A stretch of 64,000 nt of DNA from Clostridia bacterium (GTDB taxonomy: Bacteria; Bacillota; Clostridia; Oscillospirales; CAG-272). Below the pieces are notes generated by a model, which saw only the letters and a list, made by a program, of their open reading frames with translations, was not told the DNA's origin and made no database searches. Every line of letters begins with the position of its first letter. Position 1 is the stretch's first letter. Both the position numbers and the translations under genes were made by a program. The DNA lies in the NCBI GenBank assembly GCA_017416185.1, contig JAFQDF010000008.1, positions 62,001-126,000 of the forward strand, written 5' to 3'. Shown here one piece after another: positions 8,806-18,416 of this stretch.

Positions 8806-11004
8806 ATGAATATTTTCAGATACAGACCGCTTGCAGTATGCTGTTTTACATATTTAGCAGTTTTTTATATCTGTTCATTTATTTCTCCGTTGTTAAAGTT
8901 GATTCTGATTATTATTTCAGTTATATTCTCGATATGTCTGTTCAAAAAGCGGCTTTTGTTTTCGGTAATGTTCGCTATGGCTGTATTTGCTTGTGTTTAC
9001 GGATATTTCTTTTATGACGTTCAATGTAAACAGAGCCTTGAGGCGACCGATGGTATTACTGAGTTTGAAATTACTGAAATTACATACCGCAATGATTCTA
9101 TTGCGTTTGTCGACGGTATAGAAAATAATGGGAATAAGTATCATTACACTCTCTATACTCCTCCTGAAATAAAACCTGGCGATACTATCAAAGGTAAGGC
9201 GGAATATAATCAAATTGTTAATGATGGTGATTTCGATAGCGTGCGATACTATAAATCTAAGGGCATATGGCTTGAAGCTGATGTAAGTGATGCAGTAATA
9301 ACCGGTCATAACAAAGACCGGTTTAAAGATTTCATAAATCATATAAGAGATTATTTTTCATACACGTTCGACAGATTTGTGAATGATGATACAGCTGCTG
9401 TTTTGAACGCGCTTTCGATAGGTGATACACGTGAGCTTGACCGGAGTCTTGAAAGGGATTTTCAAAGGGCCGGAATTTCACATATGCTTGCAATAAGCGG
9501 TATGCACCTTTCGGTTGTTATGGGAAGCATAGGACTTATTTCCGATCTGCTCTGTTTAAGTCGCAAGAGAACTGCGATATTTACTTCTTTGATTTGCTTG
9601 TGCTACATTTTTATTGCAGGTACATCTCCTTCTATAGTAAGAGCGGGAATTATGTTTATAATTATGTCGCTTGGAACGGTATTTGACGGTGATTCGGATT
9701 CTCTTACCAATTTAATGCTGTCGGTGACGCTTATGGTTGTTTTTTCGCCTTATTCCGTATTTGATACAGGATTGCTGTTCTCTTTTTCTGCAACTTTAGG
9801 TATAATCGTAATAACAGGATACTATGTACGTAAGAACAGAACTGTATTTAAAAATAAAACTGTATTTTCACGTTTTCTTGAATGGTTTGCTGTACCGATA
9901 ACTGCTTCGATTTCTGCCCAGGCATTTTGCTTCATTCCTGTAATTACAATCTTTGACAGCTTTTCGCTGCTATTTGTTTTGTCAAATATTGTAGTTTCGC
10001 CGATAATATCGTTAATCCTTTTCACAATACCGTTACTCATTGTTCTTTCACCGATTCCATATGTGGGTTTAGGTTTAGGGTTTATTCTTGATATACTTGC
10101 AAAAGTGTTGAAGGACATCACTTATGTATTGGCGCATATTCCCGGAACTGTAGTTAGTCTTGACCTTCCGTTTGTTGGGTATACATATTTTGCTGTCATT
10201 ATCGGCATACTCCTTATGATTGTTGTTAGAAAACGTTTTTCATACGCTATGCCGTTTATGTGTTGGTTTCTTTGTCTTTCGGCTATGTTCTTATGCTATA
10301 ATTTGAATTATCGGGATAAATGCGATATTGTGCTGTATTCTGAATCATCAAGTGATGCCGTATTCACTAAAACATCAGAGGGCAACGTATACTTTGATCT
10401 TGGTTCAGGCAGTAATGCTGCTCAAGAAAGAGCTTTTGATGTAATTGAGAAACAAATGTATTCGTCAGAATTGGACAGTTGGGTTATAACTCACTATTCC
10501 GACCGTATCGTAAACTGTATCGATGACTTTCTCAATGAATATCTTATACGCGAAATATATCTGCCGCCTATACATGACGGCGTAAGCAAAGTAATCGCAG
10601 AAGAGATAGAATATTACTGTGCGAAGGAAGGTACAAATGTTTTTTATTACAATTACGGCGAACGGTTGGATATCAACGGAGTGACTGCTTGCATATACGA
10701 GCCTATAAGGTTTAAAAATAAGAGTACTGTTATTCTTTCGATGGAAATATATTACGCTGATCGGGAGCTGTTCTATGCGGGGTCAGGATATTTTGAAAAT
10801 TCCGAGAGTAAAATGGAATATGATATTTTATTTTCAGGAGGATTTGGCTCCAAGAAAAAATCGGAGCTTCAACCTGAAATTGATGCTACAGAGGTTATTC
10901 TCAGTGAAAATAATAGGATAACTTCAGCAAATATTAACGGAAGAGTGACGCGTTTTACTAAGTATAGTTGCCATGAAATGATCAGATTGAAAAATATTTA
11001 TTAA
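8806..11004 (+). CDS. comEC: ComEC/Rec2-family DNA uptake channel protein
   Basis: Large membrane protein of about 732 residues that forms the inner-membrane channel for incoming single-stranded DNA in natural competence. The N-terminal membrane segments and an OB-like domain (about 55-165) are followed by the competence domain, with RAGISHMLAISGMHLSVVMG near residue 227 and many transmembrane helices. The C-terminal part (about 500-732) aligns in position with the metallo-beta-lactamase-like domain. However, where HxHxDH is expected it reads WVITHYSDRIVNCIDDF, so the metal ligands seem lost. ATGs at 8803 and 8806 are possible; 8806 is better spaced from AGGAGAG. No comEA or comEB is adjacent; recD2 and comF occur elsewhere in the window. 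Confidence 0.87.
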   Translation: MNIFRYRPLAVCCFTYLAVFYICSFISPLLKLILIIISVIFSICLFKKRLLFSVMFAMAVFACVYGYFFYDVQCKQSLEATDGITEFEITEITYRNDSIAFVDGIENNGNKYHYTLYTPPEIKPGDTIKGKAEYNQIVNDGDFDSVRYYKSKGIWLEADVSDAVITGHNKDRFKDFINHIRDYFSYTFDRFVNDDTAAVLNALSIGDTRELDRSLERDFQRAGISHMLAISGMHLSVVMGSIGLISDLLCLSRKRTAIFTSLICLCYIFIAGTSPSIVRAGIMFIIMSLGTVFDGDSDSLTNLMLSVTLMVVFSPYSVFDTGLLFSFSATLGIIVITGYYVRKNRTVFKNKTVFSRFLEWFAVPITASISAQAFCFIPVITIFDSFSLLFVLSNIVVSPIISLILFTIPLLIVLSPIPYVGLGLGFILDILAKVLKDITYVLAHIPGTVVSLDLPFVGYTYFAVIIGILLMIVVRKRFSYAMPFMCWFLCLSAMFLCYNLNYRDKCDIVLYSESSSDAVFTKTSEGNVYFDLGSGSNAAQERAFDVIEKQMYSSELDSWVITHYSDRIVNCIDDFLNEYLIREIYLPPIHDGVSKVIAEEIEYYCAKEGTNVFYYNYGERLDINGVTACIYEPIRFKNKSTVILSMEIYYADRELFYAGSGYFENSESKMEYDILFSGGFGSKKKSELQPEIDATEVILSENNRITSANINGRVTRFTKYSCHEMIRLKNIY

Positions 11005-11009
11005 CTTGG

Positions 11010-11038
11010 TTGAAAAATTATTTCTTATGTAGTATAAT
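11010..11038 (+). promoter_or_regulatory. Sigma-A promoter upstream of the M16 peptidase pair
   Basis: TTGAAA (11010-11015), a 17-base spacer and a perfect TATAAT (11033-11038). It lies in the 65-base gap after comEC and probably drives the long run from the peptidase genes through murE. Confidence 0.8.
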
Positions 11039-11069
11039 AAATTTAATTATAGTTTTAAGGTGAAGATTT

Positions 11070-12344
11070 ATGTCTATAAAAAGATTTGAGCCTGCAAAAG
11101 GTGTTTTTGTCAATGTATTTGATACCCCAAAGTTTAAGAATAACTATCTTTCTGTTTCCTTCGCTCAGCCTTTGAGTAAGGAAACCTCGTCAATGAATGC
11201 GCTTTTACCTCTTATTCTGACAAGAGGAACTGTTAATTATCCGACGATGGAAAAAATGAGTGCCGCACTTGACAACCTCTATGCCAGTACTATAAATACC
11301 CGTTGCTTCAAAAAGGGAGAGGTCCAGTTTATAGGCTTCAACTGTGGTATACTTTCCAACAGTTATGCAACAGATGACTGTGATATTTTTGGCGGTACTC
11401 TTGACATTCTTCATGAGGTTATATTTAAGCCATATACTGAGAATGGTGTATTCTGCGAAAAATATTTTGAAACTGAAAAGAAGAATCTTTGTGATCGTAT
11501 TGCTGCACAGATAAATAACAAAACCTCATATGCGATAACACGTGCAAATCAGGAAATGTGCAAGGAAGAGAGCTACGGCATTTCAGCTATGGGTGATGAA
11601 GAGTGTGTTGCAAAGATTGATAATCATACGTTGTTTGAACACTATAAAAATGTTATTGATACCGCACAGATTGAGATTTTCTTTGTTGGTGAGTATAGTG
11701 ACGAGATCGAAGCGAAGATACTCGGTGCACTTTGTTTTAAGGACAGATCCCCCGAGGTTCTTTCTACCTCAGTCGTCAGATCTGCTGCTGCGGTTAAAGA
11801 GGTAACAGAGTCTCAGAACGTAAATCAGGCAAAACTTTCGATTGGATTTAGAACCGGCAAGATCCTGTCCGATGGTGATTACTATAAGTTCGTTCTTTTC
11901 AACGAGGTATTCGGAGGTTCTCCTACAAGCAAGCTGTTTATGAATGTCCGTGAAAAGCTCAGTCTTTGTTATTACTGTAAATCTATTCCCGAACCTCAGA
12001 AGGGTGTAATGATTGTTACAGCCGGAGTTGAAGAGTCTAACAAGGAAAAGGCACAGAACGAGATCCTTGCTCAGCTCAATGATATTTGTGATTGCAATAT
12101 AACTGATGAAGAGTATGAATCAGCCGTTCAGTCTATTCTTAATGCTTATAGAGAGATCGACGACAATCCTGAAAGCATAGAGAGCTGGTATCTGGGGCGG
12201 ATGTTATCCGGTTTAACAACAACTCCCGCCGAGACTGCGGAGCAAATAAAATCCTGTACTAAAGAGGATGTTGCCGATATGGCAAAGGGTATTACGCTTG
12301 ATACTGTTTACTTTATGAAACCTGAGGGTGATTCAAATGAATAA
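11070..12344 (+). CDS. M16-family zinc peptidase-like protein, inactive-type (YmfF-like)
   Basis: 424 residues with the fold pattern of M16 peptidases (LPLILTRGTVNYPTMEKMSA near the N-terminus, and FNEVFGGSPTSKLFMNVREK in the C-terminal half). The HxxEH zinc motif expected in the N-terminal domain is absent, as in Bacillus YmfF. Such subunits pair with an active M16 partner, which is the next gene. The two overlap by 8 bases. The substrate is unknown. The R/Y pair of M16 C-terminal domains has a plausible equivalent in REKLSLCYYC. Confidence 0.85.
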   Translation: MSIKRFEPAKGVFVNVFDTPKFKNNYLSVSFAQPLSKETSSMNALLPLILTRGTVNYPTMEKMSAALDNLYASTINTRCFKKGEVQFIGFNCGILSNSYATDDCDIFGGTLDILHEVIFKPYTENGVFCEKYFETEKKNLCDRIAAQINNKTSYAITRANQEMCKEESYGISAMGDEECVAKIDNHTLFEHYKNVIDTAQIEIFFVGEYSDEIEAKILGALCFKDRSPEVLSTSVVRSAAAVKEVTESQNVNQAKLSIGFRTGKILSDGDYYKFVLFNEVFGGSPTSKLFMNVREKLSLCYYCKSIPEPQKGVMIVTAGVEESNKEKAQNEILAQLNDICDCNITDEEYESAVQSILNAYREIDDNPESIESWYLGRMLSGLTTTPAETAEQIKSCTKEDVADMAKGITLDTVYFMKPEGDSNE

Positions 12345-13629
12345 TATTATTGAGAAATCAAGTGCACTTTTGCGTGAGAAGTATTACTATGTAAAGCATA
12401 AGAGCGGTCTTGATATTTATGTTTTTCCTAAAAAGATGGCTAGCACCTATGCTTTGTTCGGCACAAAGTATGGTTCTATTGACTCCCGTTTTAAACAGGT
12501 ATCTGATGAGGATTTTATCGAGGTACCTGCAGGTATAGCCCATTTCCTTGAGCATAAAATGTTTGAAAATGAGGATGGAGTGGATACTTTTGCCAGATTT
12601 GCAAAGACAGGAGCTCAGGCAAATGCATACACCTCCTTTGGCATAACGGCATATCTGTTTTCCGCAACCGATAAAGTGTATGAATCTCTTGATATTCTTC
12701 TTGACTATGTTACACACCCTTACTTCACTAAGGAGAACGTTGACAAGGAACAGGGAATTATTGCCCAAGAGATTAAAATGTGTGAAGATAATCCCGGAAG
12801 AGCTTTGTCCTTCAACCTGTTAAAATCGATGTATTCTGATCATAACATTCGTATAGATATTGCGGGTACTGTTGAATCGATATCTCAGATTACTCCGGAG
12901 CTTTTGTACAGTTGTTATAATACTTTCTATAATCTCAACAATATGGCACTATGCGTATGCGGCGAGGTGGATATCGATAAGGTTCTCGAATCTGCCGACC
13001 GCAATCTTAAAGAGGCTGAACCTTTTAGCGTCATCAGTGAGGCAAAGCCGGAAAAACCACAGGTAGATAAAAAATACTGTACCTGTAAAATGCAGGTTTC
13101 TATGCCTATGTTCGCCATAGGTGTAAAGGACGTTGCAATAAGTGCTGATCCTATTGAACGAATGAAAAAGAATGCAGCAATATCTGTAATATCCGATATG
13201 CTTTTTGGTAAGTCCAGCTCTTTTTATAATTCAATGTATGATGAAGGTATAGTTTCCGGTGCTATTGACCTTTGGGCGGAGCATAATAAATCATATTCTT
13301 TCATAACTCTTTCCGGTGAAGCTCCTGATCCTGATGTTCTTTATAACAGATTTCTAGAGCTTGTTGAAAAAACAAAAGTAACAGGACTTGATAAGGAAGA
13401 ATTTACCAGATGTAAGCGTGTTATGTATGCCGGACTTGTCAAAAGCTTTGATTCCACCGAAGAAATAGCCAATAACTTCCTTGGTTATGTTTTTGATGAT
13501 GGTGATATTCTTGAGTTTACAGACATTATGGGTAATCTTGACTACGAGTATACTAACAAACAATTTAAGGATATGTTCTGTGATGATTACTATACATTAT
13601 CCACAGTATATCCTGTAGATAAGGAATGA
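12337..13629 (+). CDS. M16-family zinc metallopeptidase, active subunit (YmfH-like)
   Basis: About 430 residues. The inverted zinc motif HxxEH is present as HFLEHKMFE near residue 68, with a downstream glutamate in QGIIAQEIKMCEDNPGR. The C-terminal domain has SDMLFGKSSSFYNSMYDEGI. Together with the preceding non-catalytic subunit it resembles the YmfF-YmfH pair of Firmicutes, probably a cytoplasmic oligopeptidase clamp. The ATG at 12337 is preferred over a GTG at 12328 because GAGGGTG is better spaced and the overlap with the previous gene is then only 8 bases. Confidence 0.9.
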   Translation: MNNIIEKSSALLREKYYYVKHKSGLDIYVFPKKMASTYALFGTKYGSIDSRFKQVSDEDFIEVPAGIAHFLEHKMFENEDGVDTFARFAKTGAQANAYTSFGITAYLFSATDKVYESLDILLDYVTHPYFTKENVDKEQGIIAQEIKMCEDNPGRALSFNLLKSMYSDHNIRIDIAGTVESISQITPELLYSCYNTFYNLNNMALCVCGEVDIDKVLESADRNLKEAEPFSVISEAKPEKPQVDKKYCTCKMQVSMPMFAIGVKDVAISADPIERMKKNAAISVISDMLFGKSSSFYNSMYDEGIVSGAIDLWAEHNKSYSFITLSGEAPDPDVLYNRFLELVEKTKVTGLDKEEFTRCKRVMYAGLVKSFDSTEEIANNFLGYVFDDGDILEFTDIMGNLDYEYTNKQFKDMFCDDYYTLSTVYPVDKE

Positions 13630-13633
13630 CGGA

Positions 13634-14509
13634 ATGAACGAAATTGCATTTCCTAATATCAAGCTCAGTCTAAACGTTAACGAAGTTGCCTTTTCCGTTT
13701 TTGGTAAAGATATAGCATGGTACGGCATCATCGTGACTTTAGGCATTATCAGTGCTGTCGTGTACGTTTACTTCAGGGCAAAAGAACACGGTATTATTAC
13801 TGACGATTTTCTTGATATCGCTATTTTTACCGTTGTATTCGGTGTTATAGGTGCAAGACTTTACTATGTATTGACCTCTCTTGATCAATATGATTCCTTC
13901 TGGGATGTATTCAAAGTGTGGGAGGGCGGTCTTGGAATTTACGGAGGCATTATATTAGGTGCCTCAGCTGCAATATTGACTCTGGTGCATAAAAAGATGA
14001 ACGTTCTGAAGTTCTTCAATGGTCTGGCTCCTGCGTGCATGTTGGGGCAGATTATAGGGCGTTGGGGGAATTTTGTTAATGCCGAGGCATACGGCTCGGT
14101 TGAATTATTTGAATTTTTCGGGAAGACCTATGATATTTCATCCTGTAAAACTCTCCCTTGGATAATGAGCGCGAATGGTGTTCTTTGTCAGCCTACGTTT
14201 CTTTATGAGTGTATCTGGAATATTATCGGATTTATACTTATTAACGTTTTTTACAAAAGAAAGAAGTACGACGGGCAACCCGTACTTTGGTATCTTGGTT
14301 GGTATGGCTTCGGCAGAATGTTTATCGAGGGGCTACGCACCGACTCACTTTATGTAGGTGGTATAAAGATATCTCAGCTTATCGGGCTTGTATGTGTGGT
14401 TGTATGCATATTTTTGCTTATATTATTTAAAATTAAAAAAGTTGCAAATGACAAGCCTCTGTACTTAGAGGCGTCTGCGATTGAGGTAAAAGATGGCGAT
14501 ACTGATTGA
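13634..14509 (+). CDS. lgt: Prolipoprotein diacylglyceryl transferase
   Basis: Integral membrane enzyme that moves diacylglycerol from phosphatidylglycerol to the lipobox cysteine of prolipoproteins. 291 residues with about seven membrane spans. Diagnostic sequences are WYGIIVTLGIISA, WEGGLGIYGGIILG and GRWGNFVNAEAYG at about 141-153, the Lgt signature. The C-terminal YLGWYGFGRMFIEGLRTDSL is also typical. It would process the lipoproteins encoded at 7.0 kb and 38.0 kb. It overlaps folD by 17 bases. Confidence 0.96.
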   Translation: MNEIAFPNIKLSLNVNEVAFSVFGKDIAWYGIIVTLGIISAVVYVYFRAKEHGIITDDFLDIAIFTVVFGVIGARLYYVLTSLDQYDSFWDVFKVWEGGLGIYGGIILGASAAILTLVHKKMNVLKFFNGLAPACMLGQIIGRWGNFVNAEAYGSVELFEFFGKTYDISSCKTLPWIMSANGVLCQPTFLYECIWNIIGFILINVFYKRKKYDGQPVLWYLGWYGFGRMFIEGLRTDSLYVGGIKISQLIGLVCVVVCIFLLILFKIKKVANDKPLYLEASAIEVKDGDTD

Positions 14510-15332
14510 TGGCAAGTCTGTTTCGGCTGCCGAAAGAGAATTAATTAAAAAGCAAATTTCAGATATGAGCGTTAAACCCGGACTTGCGGTTATCCTTGTA
14601 GGCGAGGATCCTGCATCTCAGGTATACGTAAGAAATAAAAAGAAGGCTTGTGCAGACGTAGGTATTTATTCTGAAAGCTACGATCTGTCTGCTCAAACAA
14701 CACAGCAGGAGCTTCTTGCTCTTATCGATAAGCTTAACAAAAAAGCGGACATTCACGGTATTCTCGTGCAGCTTCCGTTACCGAAGCACATTGATGAAAC
14801 CGCTGTCATCAATGCGATAATTCCCGAAAAAGACGTTGATGCTTTCCATCCTGTTAATGTAGGTAAGATAATGACAGGAGATTATGATTTCCTGCCTTGT
14901 ACTCCTGCGGGAGTAATGTGTCTGCTCAAGCATTACAACATTGATCCGGCAGGTAAGGAATGTGTTGTTGTTGGCCGAAGCAATATTGTAGGTAAACCTC
15001 AGGCAATGCTGCTGCTTCATGCCAACGGAACTGTTACAATATGTCATTCTAAAACTAAGGACCTTAAAGAAAAATGTCTTACTGCCGATATTCTTGTAGT
15101 CGCAATTGGTAAGGCTGATTTCATTACGGGGGATATGGTCAAGGAAGGTGCGGTTGTTATAGACGTTGGTATTAACCGCAAATCTGACGGTAAGCTTACA
15201 GGTGACGTTGATTTTGCGTCTGTAGAACCTAAGGCATCTTATATAACACCTGTCCCCGGAGGAGCCGGACCGATGACAATTACTATGTTGCTTAAAAATA
15301 CTGTTAAAGCTGCTGAAATAAAGGGAGAATAA
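14493..15332 (+). CDS. folD: Bifunctional methylenetetrahydrofolate dehydrogenase / cyclohydrolase
   Basis: Cytosolic one-carbon enzyme of 279 residues that interconverts 5,10-methylene-THF, 5,10-methenyl-THF and 10-formyl-THF with NADP. The catalytic YVRNKKKAC segment (Tyr and Lys about 50-54), ILVQLPLPKHI, the NADP-binding VVVGRSNIVGKPQAMLL and the C-terminal PVPGGAGPMTITMLL are all present. The start ATG follows GAGGTAAAAG and lies inside the 3' end of lgt. Confidence 0.97.
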   Translation: MAILIDGKSVSAAERELIKKQISDMSVKPGLAVILVGEDPASQVYVRNKKKACADVGIYSESYDLSAQTTQQELLALIDKLNKKADIHGILVQLPLPKHIDETAVINAIIPEKDVDAFHPVNVGKIMTGDYDFLPCTPAGVMCLLKHYNIDPAGKECVVVGRSNIVGKPQAMLLLHANGTVTICHSKTKDLKEKCLTADILVVAIGKADFITGDMVKEGAVVIDVGINRKSDGKLTGDVDFASVEPKASYITPVPGGAGPMTITMLLKNTVKAAEIKGE

Positions 15333-15335
15333 GAT

Positions 15336-17171
15336 ATGTGCGGATTTGTCGGATTTGTTTCCAAAACCGAAAATAAAAAAGAGATCCTGAACCGTATGAT
15401 GGACCGTATTATACATAGAGGTCCGGATATGGCTGGTGATTACATAGACGGTGACGTTGCTTTGGGATTCAGACGTCTCAGTATTCTTGATCTGAGCGAG
15501 GCGGGTAGACAGCCTATGACAAGCGAAGACGGTAATGTTACCATCACCTTCAACGGTGAGATATACAATTTTATGGATATTCGTCGTGAGCTTGAAGAAA
15601 AGGGTTATAGTTTTAAGAGTAACTGCGATACCGAAGCTCTGCTTAACGGATATAGGGAGTTTGGAGAGGATATCGTATATAAGCTTAGAGGTATGTTTGC
15701 CTTTGTTATATGGGATAAGAAGAACAAGAAACTCTTCGGAGCAAGAGATTTCTTTGGTATCAAGCCCTTTTATTATACTAAGACCAGGAAGGGAAGTCTC
15801 CTTTTCGGTTCTGAGATAAAAAGTTTTCTTGAGTATCCCGAGTTTGAAAAGGCTGTAAATAAGGACGCTCTTCGGCCTTATCTTACATTCCAGTATTCCA
15901 GCCAAGAAGAAACCTTCTTCGAAGGTGTATATAAGCTTCCTCAGGCGCACTATTTTGTGTATCAGAACGATACAATGACCGTTAAGCGATACTGGGATGT
16001 TGATTTTGAAGCCAAAGAGAAGCCTTTTGACGAATATAAGTCCGAGTTGAATCGTGTTATCAATGAATCTGTAAGCGCTCACCGTATAAGCGACGTAAAG
16101 GTTGCATCCTTCCTGTCCGGAGGTATAGACTCAAGCTATATAACGGCTGCACTTATGCCTGACAAAACTTTCTCTGTAGGATTTGATTATGATAAGTTCA
16201 ACGAGACTAATTATGCAAAAGAGCTTTCCGATATTCTTGGAATCGAGAACGTAAGAAAGCTTATCACAGCAGATGAATGCTTTGATATGTTTCCAACTAT
16301 TCAGTATCATATGGATGAGCCTCAGTCCAATCCTTCAAGCGTACCGCTTTATTTTCTCGCAGGGCTTGCAACAGATCACGTAACTGTTGTTCTTTCGGGA
16401 GAGGGTGCTGATGAGATATACGCAGGATACGAGGAATATAACGAGAGACCGATGATGCGTAAATATAAGAAGCTTCCCGGATTCATACGCCGTGCTGCAG
16501 CTGCTGTCGCACGAAAGCTTCCTTATTTCAAGGGTCATGACTTTATCATCAAAGGCAGCGGAAGACCAGAGGATTGGTTTATTGGTCAGGCGAAAGTTTT
16601 TGAGGAAAAGGAAGCGAACGATATCGTCAATCCCGATTTCCGCAATGCTCCTACAGTTAAGCAGATTACAAAAAAAATATATGACAGGGTTAAGGATAAG
16701 GACGAGCTAATCAAAAAACAGTATCTTGATCTTAATCTCTGGCTTCCCGGTGATATTTTGCTTAAGGCAGATAAAATGAGTATGGCCCATTCTCTTGAGC
16801 TTCGTGTTCCTTTTCTTGATAAGGTTGTTATGGAGCATGCTGCGGGTATTCCTTCGAAGTATAAGATTACTCCGGAAAACACAAAGTATATTCTTCGCCA
16901 GGCGTCAGCCCAGACTCTTCCTGAGGAATGGGTGAACCGTATCAAGGTAGGTTTCCCGGTACCGATACGCTTTTGGCTCAGAGAGGATAAGTATTATAAT
17001 AAAGTCAAGGAATATTTTATGTCTGATTATGCCAAGGAGTTCTTTGATACAGACAAGCTGCTCGCACTTCTTGATGATCACAAGCAGGAAAAAGCCAATA
17101 ACCAACGTAAGATATGGACTGTGTTTACATTCCTTGTATGGTATAAGAGGTTCTTTGTTGATGAAAAATAA
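15336..17171 (+). CDS. asnB: Asparagine synthetase, glutamine-hydrolysing
   Basis: 611 residues. The N-terminal Ntn glutaminase domain begins MCGFVGFVSK, so Cys2 is the nucleophile; RRLSILDLSEAGRQPM and FNGEIYNF form the glutamine site. The synthetase domain carries the pyrophosphate loop SFLSGGIDSSYI at about 260-270 and a later GEGADEIYAGYEEY segment. It converts aspartate to asparagine with ATP. The next two genes encode a D-aspartate-ligase-like enzyme and aspartate racemase. An AsnH-like role, amidating D-Asp in the peptidoglycan cross-bridge, is therefore possible besides ordinary asparagine synthesis; sequence alone does not decide. Confidence 0.93.
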   Translation: MCGFVGFVSKTENKKEILNRMMDRIIHRGPDMAGDYIDGDVALGFRRLSILDLSEAGRQPMTSEDGNVTITFNGEIYNFMDIRRELEEKGYSFKSNCDTEALLNGYREFGEDIVYKLRGMFAFVIWDKKNKKLFGARDFFGIKPFYYTKTRKGSLLFGSEIKSFLEYPEFEKAVNKDALRPYLTFQYSSQEETFFEGVYKLPQAHYFVYQNDTMTVKRYWDVDFEAKEKPFDEYKSELNRVINESVSAHRISDVKVASFLSGGIDSSYITAALMPDKTFSVGFDYDKFNETNYAKELSDILGIENVRKLITADECFDMFPTIQYHMDEPQSNPSSVPLYFLAGLATDHVTVVLSGEGADEIYAGYEEYNERPMMRKYKKLPGFIRRAAAAVARKLPYFKGHDFIIKGSGRPEDWFIGQAKVFEEKEANDIVNPDFRNAPTVKQITKKIYDRVKDKDELIKKQYLDLNLWLPGDILLKADKMSMAHSLELRVPFLDKVVMEHAAGIPSKYKITPENTKYILRQASAQTLPEEWVNRIKVGFPVPIRFWLREDKYYNKVKEYFMSDYAKEFFDTDKLLALLDDHKQEKANNQRKIWTVFTFLVWYKRFFVDEK

Positions 17172-17192
17172 ACGGTAAAGAAGGGTCAATTG

Positions 17193-18401
17193 ATGAAAGA
17201 AAAAATTACACCGGTACTGCTTGGAGCAGACCTTAACTGTTATAACGTTGCAAGAGCATTCCACGAAGAATACGGCGTGATAAGCTACGCCTTCGGTAGA
17301 TATGCCATCGGTGCAACAATGAATTCAAAGATCATTAAGTTTACTGCTATCCCTGATTTTGATAAGCCTGAGAGGATGATACAGATTCTTAACGATTTTG
17401 CAAAGGAACATAAGGGAGAAAGACTTATAGTTATGGGTTGTACCGATGACTATGTATCTCTTATTATCACCAACAAGGACAAGCTCGCTTCGGATTATGT
17501 CGCTCCCTATACTACAAAAGAACTTATAGATGAGATAACCTTAAAGGAACATTTTTACGAATATTGTGAAAAATACGGAATTCCGTATCCCAAGACTAAG
17601 GTTATCGCAAAAGGCGATAGCCTTGACGGTCTTGACTTTGATTATCCCATTATTGTTAAGCCATCAAGTTCTGTACTGTACTGGAAGCATGAGTTTGATG
17701 GTATGAAGAAGGTGTACCGCGCAAAATCCAAGGATGATGCTCAGAAGATCGTTGATGAGATTTACGCCTCCGGATATCCTGATAAGATAATTCTTCAAGA
17801 TACTATTCCCGGTAACGATAATAGTATGTATGTGCTTACATCTTATTCGGATAAGAACGCAAACGTACGTATGATGTGTCTCGGTCACGTTCTTCTGGAG
17901 GAGCATACACCAAAGGGCTTGGGAAATCACTGTGCTATCGTTACCGAGCGTAATGACGAGATTATGCAGAAGATGAAGAAATTCCTCGAGGAGATACACT
18001 TTGTAGGTTATTCCAACTTCGATATCAAGTATGACAGCCGTGACGGTCAGTATAAAGCTTTTGAGATAAACGTAAGACAGGGAAGAAGTAATTATTATGT
18101 AACAGCAAGCGGTAATAATATCGCAAGGCAGGTTGTTGAGGATAGAATCCTTGACATTCCTTTTAAGGAAACTAAATTCAATTCCAACGAAATATATTGG
18201 CGTTATGTACCCGATAAGGTTGTTTATAATTATATAACAGACGATGAAAAGGCAAAGGTGAAGTGTCTCATTAAGGCAAAAAAGGCTTATTCTTCCATGC
18301 GATATAAGTTTGATTTAAAGGGAAATCTTAAGCGTTGGGCTTTTGTGAATATCCATGAGCATAATCATATTAAGAAATTCAAGACATATTACAAAATATA
18401 A
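17193..18401 (+). CDS. ATP-grasp ligase, probable D-aspartate ligase (Asl-like)
   Basis: 402 residues. It matches the layout and motifs that I recall for the Enterococcus faecium D-aspartate ligase family: PVLLGADLNCYNVARAFHEE at the N-terminus, FYEYCEKYGIPYPKT, then RMMCLGHVLLEEHTPKGLGN and NFDIKYDSRDGQYKAFEINV, and a conserved VRQGRSNYYVT. ATP-grasp ligands are expected in KPSSSVLYW and FEINVRQGR. This enzyme activates the beta-carboxyl of D-Asp and adds it to the lysine side chain of the peptidoglycan precursor. Aspartate racemase follows at once and a non-DAP MurE next, which supports that role. The ATG at 17193 is favoured over TTG at 17190. Confidence 0.82.
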   Translation: MKEKITPVLLGADLNCYNVARAFHEEYGVISYAFGRYAIGATMNSKIIKFTAIPDFDKPERMIQILNDFAKEHKGERLIVMGCTDDYVSLIITNKDKLASDYVAPYTTKELIDEITLKEHFYEYCEKYGIPYPKTKVIAKGDSLDGLDFDYPIIVKPSSSVLYWKHEFDGMKKVYRAKSKDDAQKIVDEIYASGYPDKIILQDTIPGNDNSMYVLTSYSDKNANVRMMCLGHVLLEEHTPKGLGNHCAIVTERNDEIMQKMKKFLEEIHFVGYSNFDIKYDSRDGQYKAFEINVRQGRSNYYVTASGNNIARQVVEDRILDIPFKETKFNSNEIYWRYVPDKVVYNYITDDEKAKVKCLIKAKKAYSSMRYKFDLKGNLKRWAFVNIHEHNHIKKFKTYYKI

Positions 18402-18416
18402 TTGAGTAGGTATACA

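Noticed and set aside
14778-16082. A 434-codon open frame on the minus strand across folD and asnB.
   Set aside because: It is antisense to two strongly conserved genes whose codon pattern leaves that frame open. Its translation is not protein-like, and I see no domain.
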